From JAFAGO01 sp031987605 (GTDB lineage: Bacteria; Bacteroidota; Bacteroidia; Flavobacteriales; Weeksellaceae): DNA of 64,000 nucleotides. Within the stretch, counting starts at the first letter, position 1, and the number at the start of each line of letters is the position of its first letter. The notes beneath the pieces were generated by a model. It was given only the letters and a program-made list of their open reading frames with translations, had not been told where the DNA came from and made no database searches. The DNA lies in assembly GCA_031987605.1 (NCBI GenBank), contig DALZZF010000003.1, positions 186,001 through 250,000 on the forward strand. The letters run 5' to 3'. This document shows, in pieces, positions 1 to 8,125 of the stretch. Both the position numbers and the translations under genes were made by a program.

Positions 1-429
1 GTGGTGGCACGGTATGGCGAAAATGCGGATAAGGTCATCAACGATGTGAAAGAGAAAATGAAGGACGTTGAAAAAGGACTCCCTGAAGGCGTCACCTTCA
101 AGACATCGTACGACCGCAGTACGCTGATTGAAGGGGCAATAGACAATATTAAAACCAAGCTGATTGAAGAAATTATCGTGGTGGCAATCATTGTTATTCT
201 GTTCCTATTCCACTGGCGAAGTGCATTGAGCATCATCATTCAGATTCCAGTCACCATTGCCATCAGTTTTATTCTGCTCAATGCGTTTGGACTTTCCTCC
301 AATATCATGTCCCTTACAGGAATTGCGCTGGCAATTGGGGTGATCGTGGATAACGGAATTATCATGTCTGAAAATGCATATAAAAATCTCTCCGATTGGC
401 AGAACCATCAACAAAATAAAACCCCCTAA
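1..429 (+). CDS. cusA: CusA-type RND efflux pump, N-terminal side fragment (partial, 5' outside window)
   Basis: This is part of a heavy-metal RND transporter that exports Cu(I)/Ag(I) from periplasm and cytoplasm through a CusCBA tripartite pump. The visible 142 residues cover the end of the first porter domain and TM2-TM4, with the family signature around GVIVDNGIIMSENAYK (about residues 111-126). The reading frame ends at TAA 427-429, in the loop between TM4 and TM5, immediately after a run of five C (422-426). The rest of the same protein continues from 432 in another frame. One extra C would fuse the two into a single normal CusA, so this is a frameshifted gene, a homopolymer sequencing error, or less likely a recoding site. 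The true start lies upstream of the window. Confidence 0.85.
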   Translation: MVARYGENADKVINDVKEKMKDVEKGLPEGVTFKTSYDRSTLIEGAIDNIKTKLIEEIIVVAIIVILFLFHWRSALSIIIQIPVTIAISFILLNAFGLSSNIMSLTGIALAIGVIVDNGIIMSENAYKNLSDWQNHQQNKTP

Positions 430-431
430 CA

Positions 432-2390
432 ATGAAGACCAACTGGTTTAAAAATATATTCAGAAAAAAAGAGAAGGAGAAAGACAGTTACGTTAAAATT
501 CCCGAAGACATTCGGTTGAAGATTATCGAAAAATCATCCTTACAGGTATCCAGAGGCGTATTTTTTTCTACGGTAATCATCGTGGTTTCTTTTCTCCCGG
601 TATTTATGTTGACCGGTCAGGAAGGTAAACTTTTTCATCCGCTGGCGTACACTAAAACATTCATCCTGATTGTTGATGCAATCCTGGTGCTTACCCTTGC
701 CCCGGTGCTCATCTCCTTTTTCATGAAGGGAAAATTTAAGGACGATAATAAAAACCCAATAAACAGAGGCTTGGAACGGATTTACGAACCGCTGATAAGA
801 TGGTGCATGAAATGGAAAAAAACCACGCTGGGAATTAATATTTTGGCACTGCTCATCAGTATTCCAATGATAATGAACCTTGGACGTGAGTTTATGCCGC
901 CTTTGGATGAAGGATCCCTGCTCTTTATGCCGGTTACCCTTCCCGATATTTCAAACTCTGAAGCCAAAAGATTACTGCAGGTACAGGATAAAATCATTAA
1001 GGGAATTCCGGAAGTGGATCATGTCCTCGGAAAAGCCGGAAGAGCCAACACGGCGACAGATAATTCACCCATCTCCATGATTGAAACCATTATTTTGTTG
1101 AAACCGCAAAGCGAATGGCGCGAGGGCAAAACAAAAGATGATCTCATCAATGAGCTGAATGCCAAACTGCAGATTCCAGGCGTTACCAATGGCTGGACCA
1201 TGCCGATTTCCAACCGAATCAATATGCTTTCAACCGGGATCAGAACGGATGTGGGCGTAAAAGTGTACGGACAGAACCTGGACAGTATTGCCGTCCTTTC
1301 AGAAAAGATTAAAAAGGAACTCACAGGAATTGAAGGGATCAAGGACATGTATGTCGAACCGATTACCGGCGGAAAATATGTGGACATTCAAGTGAAACGC
1401 GAAGAAGTAGGAAGATACGGGCTAAGCGTGGATGATGTAAATGCCGTCGTGGAAAGTGCGCTCGGCGGAATGAAACTCACCACCACCGTGGAAGGCCGAC
1501 AGCGCTTTTCGGTAAATGCCAGATACGGCCAGGATTTCAGAAATAATTTGGAATCTCTGAGAAGATTGCCCATGCAGACGATGGAATTTGGTTCCATTCC
1601 GCTAAGTGCAGTGGCTGACATTCGTCTTACAGAAGGACCACCAATGATCAATTCTGAAAATGCAATGTTGCGTGGAACTGTTCTATTCAACGTACGCGAC
1701 CGGGATTTAGGCAGTACCGTAGAAGAAGCCCAGGCAAAACTCAATAACATGGTGAACAAAATGCCTAAAGGTTATTTCGTGGAATGGAGCGGACAGTACG
1801 AAAACCTGATTCGCGGTGAGCAGACTTTAAAAATGATTATGCCCCTCGTATTAATCGTGATCTTCCTTTCCATGTACTTTGCATTCAATTCTTACCGCGA
1901 AGCTTTCTTTAATCTCATCAGTATTCCTTTCGCCTTAATCGGCGGTGTCTTTATGATTTCGCTTTGGGGTGTTAATCTCTCCGTAGCAGTAGCAGTGGGA
2001 TTTATTGCCCTGTTCGGACTTGCGGTAGAAACCGGAATCGTGATGGTTATCTACCTGAACGATGCCATGATTCAGCTTACCACGAAGAACGGCAACTCAC
2101 GGGAGACCATTAGCAATGAAGAACTTCGTGAATATGTCATTCATGGTGCAGCCAAAAGATTAAGACCAAAGATTATGACGGTTTGCGTGACCCTCTTCGG
2201 GCTTGTACCCATCCTGTGGAGCCACGGCGTGGGAAGTGATATGATGAAACCAATCGTATTGCCGATGGTTGGTGGTGTTTTCACTTCGGCCATTCACATC
2301 CTTTTGGTAACACCAATTATCTTTTATATGCAGAAGGAATGGGAACTGAACAAACTAGGGAAAATTGACGTCCTCGACGCTGCCCATTAA
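432..2390 (+). CDS. cusA: CusA-type RND efflux pump, C-terminal portion (frame-split)
   Basis: 652 residues continue the RND transporter cut at 429: TM5-TM6, the second porter domain and TM7-TM12. The ATG at 432 lies two bases after the stop of the upstream frame, so translational restart is physically possible. However, RND pumps work as single polypeptides of about 1,000-1,250 residues, and the sequence upstream of this ATG joins the first part through a -1 shift at the C run. Homology is continuous from about residue 35 (loop, then the TM segment containing VVSFLPVFMLTGQEGKLF). The metal-pump subclass is inferred from the neighbouring CusB/CusC genes and the metal-binding domains around it. 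The 3' end is intact and the next gene starts 18 bp downstream. Confidence 0.85.
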   Translation: MKTNWFKNIFRKKEKEKDSYVKIPEDIRLKIIEKSSLQVSRGVFFSTVIIVVSFLPVFMLTGQEGKLFHPLAYTKTFILIVDAILVLTLAPVLISFFMKGKFKDDNKNPINRGLERIYEPLIRWCMKWKKTTLGINILALLISIPMIMNLGREFMPPLDEGSLLFMPVTLPDISNSEAKRLLQVQDKIIKGIPEVDHVLGKAGRANTATDNSPISMIETIILLKPQSEWREGKTKDDLINELNAKLQIPGVTNGWTMPISNRINMLSTGIRTDVGVKVYGQNLDSIAVLSEKIKKELTGIEGIKDMYVEPITGGKYVDIQVKREEVGRYGLSVDDVNAVVESALGGMKLTTTVEGRQRFSVNARYGQDFRNNLESLRRLPMQTMEFGSIPLSAVADIRLTEGPPMINSENAMLRGTVLFNVRDRDLGSTVEEAQAKLNNMVNKMPKGYFVEWSGQYENLIRGEQTLKMIMPLVLIVIFLSMYFAFNSYREAFFNLISIPFALIGGVFMISLWGVNLSVAVAVGFIALFGLAVETGIVMVIYLNDAMIQLTTKNGNSRETISNEELREYVIHGAAKRLRPKIMTVCVTLFGLVPILWSHGVGSDMMKPIVLPMVGGVFTSAIHILLVTPIIFYMQKEWELNKLGKIDVLDAAH

Positions 2391-2408
2391 TCCTTAAATG
2401 ATTACAAA

Positions 2409-3656
2409 ATGAAAAAATTAATAATAACAGCAGTACTGGCCTTCCTTTACACTACCATTGATGCTCAGCAAATGTCCCTGCCCGCAGTAATGGACAGTAT
2501 CGCAGCCAACCATCCGGTGGTAAAAATGTACAATGCCGAAATCCGGTCAATGGATGCTGCCGCAAAAGGAGCAAGAAGCTGGATGCCTCCAACCGTAGGA
2601 GCAGGTTTCTTCATGACGCCCTATAATGCAAAACTCTGGCAGCGCGACGGCGATATGCTCGGCATGGGCTCGGTAGCAGTTTCGGTGGAACAGATGTTTC
2701 CGAACAGAAAGAAACTCGACGCCAACGAAAATCTCATGAAGGCAATGTCTTCCGTAGAAAAGGAAAAGCTCTTTGCCGCCCTCAATGAAAACTTTCAGGA
2801 TGCCAAAAAACTGTATTACAGTTCCATCGTCCTGGATAAAAAACTGAAAGTCGTGAAGGAAAACGAAAAGATGCTCGACTTTATGATTAAAAACGCCGAG
2901 ATCCGGTACAAAAACGGGCTTTCCAAAATATCTGCATATTACAAAGCAAAAGCTGCGCTTGGCAGTTCCAAAAACATGCAGCTCATGTACGAGAATGACC
3001 TCCGCGTCAACCGCATCCGGTTGAATGCCCTCATGGGAAGAGACGCGCTCGCACCGCTGGAGATTGAGCCCGAATACAACCCGAATGACTACTCTCTCGA
3101 GACTTTTGGTCAGGATCTCTTTTATCAGAACAGAAGTGATCTCCGCGGCATCGACCGGGAAATCAATATTGCCAAACTCAAACAGGATCTGGAAAAGCAG
3201 AATCTAAAGCCGGAATTTGGCGTAAAGTTCGAAAACATGTTCGGTTTTGGCGGCCAGCCCATGCAGTTTTCTCTGATGCTGATGGCAAAACTGCCTTTCG
3301 TATCCTGGGCTTCAGGCATGAATAAAGCCAATATTGAAAGCCTGAAACTGAAAGAAGAAGCCTTGCAGGCACAGAAAGAAATGATGGTGAACGAATACAG
3401 CGGAATGGCCTACGGAATGCGCAATGAGCTGGACCTGAATAAAAATCAGCTGAAACTCTATGAAGACACCATTATTCCGGCCTTAAAAAACAACTACAAA
3501 TCCATGCAGTTGGGCTATGAGCAGAATACGGAAGAACTCTTCATGTTATATGACGCATGGGAACAGCTGAATATGGCCCAACTGGAATATTTCGAGATCC
3601 TTACCAAAGCACTGCAGACGCAAACTGAAATTGACCGCTTAATTGAAAGAAGATGA
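2409..3656 (+). CDS. cusC: TolC-family outer-membrane channel (CusC-like)
   Basis: This is the outer-membrane exit duct of the RND pump. The 415 residues begin with a Sec signal peptide ending near DAQQ. The body is a long, mainly helical protein with the two-fold repeat typical of TolC/OEP proteins and heptad-rich stretches such as residues 95-160 and 310-360. Length fits the family. The stop overlaps the ATG of the next adaptor gene by 4 bp (ATGA), so the two are translationally coupled. The substrate is inferred from the operon. Confidence 0.85.
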   Translation: MKKLIITAVLAFLYTTIDAQQMSLPAVMDSIAANHPVVKMYNAEIRSMDAAAKGARSWMPPTVGAGFFMTPYNAKLWQRDGDMLGMGSVAVSVEQMFPNRKKLDANENLMKAMSSVEKEKLFAALNENFQDAKKLYYSSIVLDKKLKVVKENEKMLDFMIKNAEIRYKNGLSKISAYYKAKAALGSSKNMQLMYENDLRVNRIRLNALMGRDALAPLEIEPEYNPNDYSLETFGQDLFYQNRSDLRGIDREINIAKLKQDLEKQNLKPEFGVKFENMFGFGGQPMQFSLMLMAKLPFVSWASGMNKANIESLKLKEEALQAQKEMMVNEYSGMAYGMRNELDLNKNQLKLYEDTIIPALKNNYKSMQLGYEQNTEELFMLYDAWEQLNMAQLEYFEILTKALQTQTEIDRLIERR

Positions 3657-4903
3657 GAAAAATTATAATATTCACTATGCTTTTATTTGGTTTGACGGCG
3701 TGTGACAAAGTTAAGTTCTGGGAAGATAAGCACTCGGCAGAAGCTGCAATGCATACTTATACCTGTCCGATGCACCCGGAAGTGATTTCAGACAAACCCG
3801 GCAAATGTCCCAAATGTGGGATGGATTTGGTCCTGAAAGATGCCCCTGAAAAAAAGGAAGAGGGGATTAAACTCGACGATCTGTTGAAACCAACCAATGA
3901 ATTTGTAGTGTCGGAACAGCCCGTAATAAAAGTAAAAAGAGAAAACATACCCACCACGGTTGATGCTTTAGGGACGGTAGAATACGATACTCGACAGATT
4001 GGTAGTATTTCCTCACGCGTTGCGGGCCGTATCGAGAAACTCTATGTGCGGTATAAATATCAGAAAGTGTCCAAAGGCCAGCGTATTTTAGATATTTACA
4101 GCCCGGAACTTTTAACCGCACAGCAAAACCTGCTCTTCGTTATTAAAAATGACCGCTCAAACAAAACGATGATTGATGCCTCACGCCAGAAACTCCTTCT
4201 TTTGGGAATGCCGGCTTCACAGATTCAGAAAGTCATCCAGCGAGGGAAACCTGATCTCACAGTTCCGGTTTTCAGCAATTACAGCGGACACATTCAGCAG
4301 GCAGGATCGGCCGGAAGCATGGGGTCATCACCACAATCTGCACCCGCAATGGCTTCAAATAACGCGGTCACCGCAGAACTACCGCTGAAGGAAGGAATGT
4401 ATCTTCAAAAAGGACAGAATATTTTCAGTGTCTACAATCCCAACAGAACCTGGGCTCTGATCAATATTTTCTCTGAAGACATCGCACTGGTCAGCAAAGG
4501 ACAGTCAGTCATGATCATCCCAGAAGCTAATCCGGAGAGCCGCTTCAAAGGAACCATCGGTTTTATTGAACCGTTCTTCAGGCAGGGCAGCAAAACCGTA
4601 ACGGCGCGGGTCTATTTTGATAATTCCACCGCAAAAATTCCTGTCGGAAGTCAGGTTAAAGCGGAGATTATGAGCCACAACAGAATGGCAGATTGGCTGC
4701 CGAAATCAGCGGTGGTTTCTTTGGGGATTGATAAAATTGCGTTCAAAAAAGTTGAAGGCGGTTTTATTGCCCACAAGGTTGTTACCGGCGCGGTGGTAGG
4801 CGATAAAATTCAGATCGTCAGTGGTTTGCTTCCTGAAGATGGAGTTGCCGAAAATGCACAGTACCTGATGGACAGCGAAAGTTTCATAAAAATTAACAGA
4901 TAA
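3653..4903 (+). CDS. cusB: RND periplasmic adaptor with N-terminal heavy-metal-binding domain (CusB-like, copy 1)
   Basis: This membrane-fusion protein links the pump to the outer-membrane channel. It starts with a lipoprotein signal (lipobox LTAC, about residue 17). The heavy-metal-binding domain YTCPMHPEV..CPKCGMDLV follows at about residues 36-62, where Cys and Met residues can hold Cu(I)/Ag(I). Next come a barrel-sandwich/lipoyl region around residues 100-210, a beta-barrel domain and a membrane-proximal domain. A Ser/Ala/Met-rich loop (about residues 215-240) interrupts the hairpin domain. It overlaps cusC by 4 bp and is followed 11 bp later by a second adaptor. Confidence 0.87.
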   Translation: MRKIIIFTMLLFGLTACDKVKFWEDKHSAEAAMHTYTCPMHPEVISDKPGKCPKCGMDLVLKDAPEKKEEGIKLDDLLKPTNEFVVSEQPVIKVKRENIPTTVDALGTVEYDTRQIGSISSRVAGRIEKLYVRYKYQKVSKGQRILDIYSPELLTAQQNLLFVIKNDRSNKTMIDASRQKLLLLGMPASQIQKVIQRGKPDLTVPVFSNYSGHIQQAGSAGSMGSSPQSAPAMASNNAVTAELPLKEGMYLQKGQNIFSVYNPNRTWALINIFSEDIALVSKGQSVMIIPEANPESRFKGTIGFIEPFFRQGSKTVTARVYFDNSTAKIPVGSQVKAEIMSHNRMADWLPKSAVVSLGIDKIAFKKVEGGFIAHKVVTGAVVGDKIQIVSGLLPEDGVAENAQYLMDSESFIKINR

Positions 4904-4914
4904 AAATTGATAAG

Positions 4915-6120
4915 ATGAAATTTAATATTTTAATGCTGGCCTTGCTGGTTTTTCTTTACTCCTGTAAAAAGGAGGAAGATCCGCATGCCGGCCACGATAT
5001 CTACTACACCTGTTCCATGCACCCGCAGGTAGTCTCCGATAAACCCGGAAAATGCCCCATTTGTCACATGGATTTGGTGCCTGTGGAGAAGAAAAAGAAT
5101 GCGGATCCTAACGAAATTGTTTTGAATGACGAGCAGGTTAAACTTGGGAATATCAAAACAGTCGCGCTATCTGATGGGTCTATGGCCGACAAACTTACCC
5201 TGACTGGAACACTCAATTTTAATCAGTACCAAATGCAGGCAGTAAGTTCCAGAGTAATGGGCAGAGTTGAACGGTTGTATTATAAAAACATTGGCGATTT
5301 TGTTCCGAAGGGGGCGCCGTTGGTCGATATTTACAGTGAAGAACTCAATAATGCAAAGCAGGAATATTTGCTGGCATTAGAAAGACGCAAGCTGTTCGTC
5401 GGTAATACTTCCATTGATTTTGATCAGTTGCTCCAAAGTTCCCGCAACAAGCTTTATTTATGGGGAATGTCGGAAAGCCAGATCAAACAGCTGGAAAGAT
5501 CAGGAAAAGCCACACCTACCACCACTGTGTTCAGCAATGCAGCCGGTTACATCACCGATCTGAGCATTGCCGAAGGCGATTATCTTGCAGAAGGTGGCAC
5601 CATCGTGAATCTGGCAGATCTTTCATCGCTGTGGGCGGAAGCGCAGGTCTATTCCTCTCAAATGGCTCTCCTTCAGAAAGACAGCAAGGTCACCGTATAT
5701 ATTCCCGATCTGGATAATCTGAAGATTAATGGGAAGGTTGATTTTACAAACCCTGAAATAAGCGCCTCCAGCAGGATAAATCTGGTCCGCGTTTCCGTCC
5801 CCAACCAAGGAAATCTGCTGAAACCCGGTATGCCGGTATATGTTCTTGTGGAAAACAAATCCCGTGATGGTCTTTCAATGCCTGTGGATGCGGTAATCAG
5901 GGATGGCAAATCTTCCACGGTGTGGGTGAAGACCGCGAAGAACACCTTCGTCAACAGAATGGTGGAAACGGGTCTCGAATATGAAGACAGAATAGAAATC
6001 ACATCCGGAATTAAGGCGGGGGACGAAGTAGTGGTTTCCGGGGCCTATCTGCTGAACAGTGAATACATATTCAAGAAAGGAGTCGATCCGATGGCAGGTC
6101 ACGATATGAGCACCATGTAA
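4915..6120 (+). CDS. cusB: RND periplasmic adaptor with heavy-metal-binding domain (CusB-like, copy 2)
   Basis: This is a second 401-residue lipoprotein adaptor (lipobox LYSC). It has one YTCSMHPQV..CPICHMDLV domain at about residues 31-57; a His replaces the usual Gly before the Met. The lipoyl/beta-barrel body follows, and the tail is Met/His-rich (MAGHDMSTM). It is clearly paralogous to the gene just upstream but well diverged. Two different adaptors in one operon could form a mixed hexamer or serve two pumps. The sequence does not decide which. Confidence 0.86.
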   Translation: MKFNILMLALLVFLYSCKKEEDPHAGHDIYYTCSMHPQVVSDKPGKCPICHMDLVPVEKKKNADPNEIVLNDEQVKLGNIKTVALSDGSMADKLTLTGTLNFNQYQMQAVSSRVMGRVERLYYKNIGDFVPKGAPLVDIYSEELNNAKQEYLLALERRKLFVGNTSIDFDQLLQSSRNKLYLWGMSESQIKQLERSGKATPTTTVFSNAAGYITDLSIAEGDYLAEGGTIVNLADLSSLWAEAQVYSSQMALLQKDSKVTVYIPDLDNLKINGKVDFTNPEISASSRINLVRVSVPNQGNLLKPGMPVYVLVENKSRDGLSMPVDAVIRDGKSSTVWVKTAKNTFVNRMVETGLEYEDRIEITSGIKAGDEVVVSGAYLLNSEYIFKKGVDPMAGHDMSTM

Positions 6121-6121
6121 T

Positions 6122-6580
6122 ATGAGAAAATTGAATATCATAGGTTGGCTGTCGGTGATAGTAGTGGCGGTTGTTTTAGCCATTCAGTTCATACCGGTGG
6201 AGCGTAATGTCTCCACCGTGCCGCCAGGTCAAAGTTTTGAAAAAACCGAAAAGGTGCCCGCCAACGTGGCTGCAATCCTTAAAGTTTCCTGTTACGACTG
6301 TCATTCCAATAATACCCGTTATCCCTGGTATTCGGAATTGCAGCCGGGAGCATATTTTATGGCTCAGCATATTAAAGAAGGCAAAGAAGAACTCAATTTG
6401 GATGAGTTCAATGACTATTCAAAAAGACGGAAGAAAGCGAAAATAAAAAGCATCATCAGTCAGATTGAGAAAGAGGAAATGCCTTTAAAATCCTATCTTT
6501 TACTTCATCCTGATGCAGGTTTAACACCAAATAAGAAAAAAGTCCTTTTGCAGTTTTTTCAGTCAGAACTTGAACTTTAA
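6122..6580 (+). CDS. Membrane-anchored haem-binding domain protein
   Basis: The 152 residues have an N-terminal membrane anchor (about residues 7-24) and a periplasmic domain with a single c-type haem motif CYDCH (about residues 57-61), followed by NNTRYPWYSELQPG. This matches the Haem_bd family found next to copper genes in Bacteroidetes. The start lies one base after the stop of cusB copy 2, so it is in the same transcription unit. A redox role for copper in the periplasm is plausible but inferred. Confidence 0.8.
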   Translation: MRKLNIIGWLSVIVVAVVLAIQFIPVERNVSTVPPGQSFEKTEKVPANVAAILKVSCYDCHSNNTRYPWYSELQPGAYFMAQHIKEGKEELNLDEFNDYSKRRKKAKIKSIISQIEKEEMPLKSYLLLHPDAGLTPNKKKVLLQFFQSELEL

Positions 6581-6631
6581 AACATGAAATGAAAATCGTC
6601 AAAAATGAAAATAAAATCTTAAAAGAACAAT

Positions 6632-7231
6632 ATGAAAACAAACAAAAAATTAATCAGCGCAGGTCTGCTGGCTGCCTTCACCGCCTCATTATGTTGCATT
6701 ACACCATTATTAGCCTTCATTGCAGGAACAAGCGGCCTAGCTACAACTTTTTCCTGGCTCGAACCTTTACGGCCTTATTTAATCGGGTTAACAATTTTTG
6801 TTCTTGGTTTTGCCTGGTATCTTAAATTAAAACCTAAAAAACAATTAGACTGTAGCTGTGAGAAAGATGAGAAAATACCGTTCACGCAGTCCAAAATGTT
6901 TTTGGGGATTATAACCCTTTTCGCTGTCGTGATGCTTGCCTTCCCATACTATTCAGGAATTTTTTATCCAACAACAGAAAAGCAAATTATAATAGTAGAT
7001 CAATCTAATATCCGGGAAATAGAATTTACAATTAGTGGAATGACCTGCGCAAGCTGTGGTGAACATGTCAATAGCGAAGTAAATAAACTGACGGGAATTA
7101 TAAGTTCAGACGCTTCGTACGAAAACAAAAATGCAGTTGTGAAATTTGATGATTCAAAAACAAACATTGATGAAATCGAAAACGCCATAAATGCTACGGG
7201 ATATTTAGTAACCGACAAAAAAGAATATTAA
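6632..7231 (+). CDS. merTP: MerTP-type mercuric ion transport fusion
   Basis: The 199-residue inner-membrane protein has a MerT-like part: TM1 carrying the CC pair (SLCCITPL, about residues 20-27), TM2, and a further TM around residues 88-108. It is fused to a C-terminal heavy-metal-associated domain with GMTCASC (about residues 135-141). Fusions of this kind are usual in Bacteroidetes mer clusters. No merA reductase or merR-type regulator is visible in the window, so within a copper operon it may act on copper or another thiophilic metal. Confidence 0.85.
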   Translation: MKTNKKLISAGLLAAFTASLCCITPLLAFIAGTSGLATTFSWLEPLRPYLIGLTIFVLGFAWYLKLKPKKQLDCSCEKDEKIPFTQSKMFLGIITLFAVVMLAFPYYSGIFYPTTEKQIIIVDQSNIREIEFTISGMTCASCGEHVNSEVNKLTGIISSDASYENKNAVVKFDDSKTNIDEIENAINATGYLVTDKKEY

Positions 7232-7276
7232 TTGAAAACCATTGGTCGTGAAAAACCATAATAAATTATTAAACAG

Positions 7277-7486
7277 ATGAATACAGTCAAATTACAGTCG
7301 ATCATCACTTGCCCCAATTGCGGACATAGGAAAGAGGAAACAATGCCTACAGATTCTTGCCAGTATTTCTACGAATGCGAAAAATGTAAGACCGTTTTAA
7401 CACCAAAACAGGGCGATTGCTGTGTGTATTGCAGTTACGGAACAGTGCCTTGTCCCCCAGTTCAGCAGGACAAGAAATGTTGCTAA
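7277..7486 (+). CDS. Small Cys-rich protein of mer-type clusters (GDCCVYC motif)
   Basis: The 69 residues contain two CxxC-type pairs near the N-terminus (CPNCGHRKEE and CEKCK), then GDCCVYCSYGTVPCPP and a terminal CC: eleven Cys in all. I recognise it as the short hypothetical protein that regularly follows merTP in Bacteroidetes. Function is not established. The pattern suggests a zinc-ribbon-like metal-binding or metallochaperone protein. It starts 45 bp after merTP, with the DUF305 gene 38 bp downstream. Confidence 0.7.
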   Translation: MNTVKLQSIITCPNCGHRKEETMPTDSCQYFYECEKCKTVLTPKQGDCCVYCSYGTVPCPPVQQDKKCC

Positions 7487-7524
7487 AAGTCCTTACGTTT
7501 AACTAAATAACAAAAACCATTTTA

Positions 7525-8088
7525 ATGGACAAATCAACGCACAGCCACAAAGTTTCTCCGGACCATAGTGCCTCGGGGAAAACTCATTCTACACAGAATA
7601 TGGATTCAAAAAAAGAAAGTGAACAAATGGATCACAGCGGGGCATACAAAAAGTTGTTTTGGATGCTTCTCATTTCCTTCGTATCCATGTTTATATTAAT
7701 GTATGCGATGGTTGATCGGTTATCCAATGTGATTCCCAATATCAATCAGTTTTATATGGCCGGACTAATGGCTTCTCCTATGTTAATCATCGAACTGCTG
7801 TTAATGGGGAAGATGTATCCCAACAAAAAACTCAATAAAATTCTTATGGGCCTCGGAGTGCTGATGATGGTGCTGTTTTGGTCCGGGATTCGGCAGCAGA
7901 CAGCCGTGGGAGATGTCCAGTTCCTAAAGTCCATGATTCCACACCATGCAGGGGCTATTCTTATGGTCGAAGAAAGTAATCTGGTCGATCCGGAAGTGAG
8001 AAAGTTGGGCGAGGAAATTATCAAAGCACAGGAGGAGGAAATTGCCGTCATGAGGGCGAAAATTAAGGAACTTCAAACCCGGAAGTAA
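7525..8088 (+). CDS. DUF305 membrane protein
   Basis: The 187 residues are a His/Ser-rich cytoplasmic or periplasmic head (residues 1-45), three TM segments (about 49-69, 78-99 and 107-122), and a C-terminal helical DUF305 tail containing FLKSMIPHHAGAILM and a long Glu-rich helix. The HH pair in this motif is conserved in the family, which is frequently linked to copper genes. The exact role is unknown. It belongs to the same + strand run as the metal genes on both sides. Confidence 0.8.
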   Translation: MDKSTHSHKVSPDHSASGKTHSTQNMDSKKESEQMDHSGAYKKLFWMLLISFVSMFILMYAMVDRLSNVIPNINQFYMAGLMASPMLIIELLLMGKMYPNKKLNKILMGLGVLMMVLFWSGIRQQTAVGDVQFLKSMIPHHAGAILMVEESNLVDPEVRKLGEEIIKAQEEEIAVMRAKIKELQTRK

Positions 8089-8125
8089 TCTCAAATAGCA
8101 GAATTTAACGCAAAAAAATTGAATT

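Noticed and set aside
427..434. Programmed -1 frameshift in cusA
   Set aside because: No in-frame X-XXY-YYZ heptamer or downstream pseudoknot is evident; a homopolymer indel is simpler.
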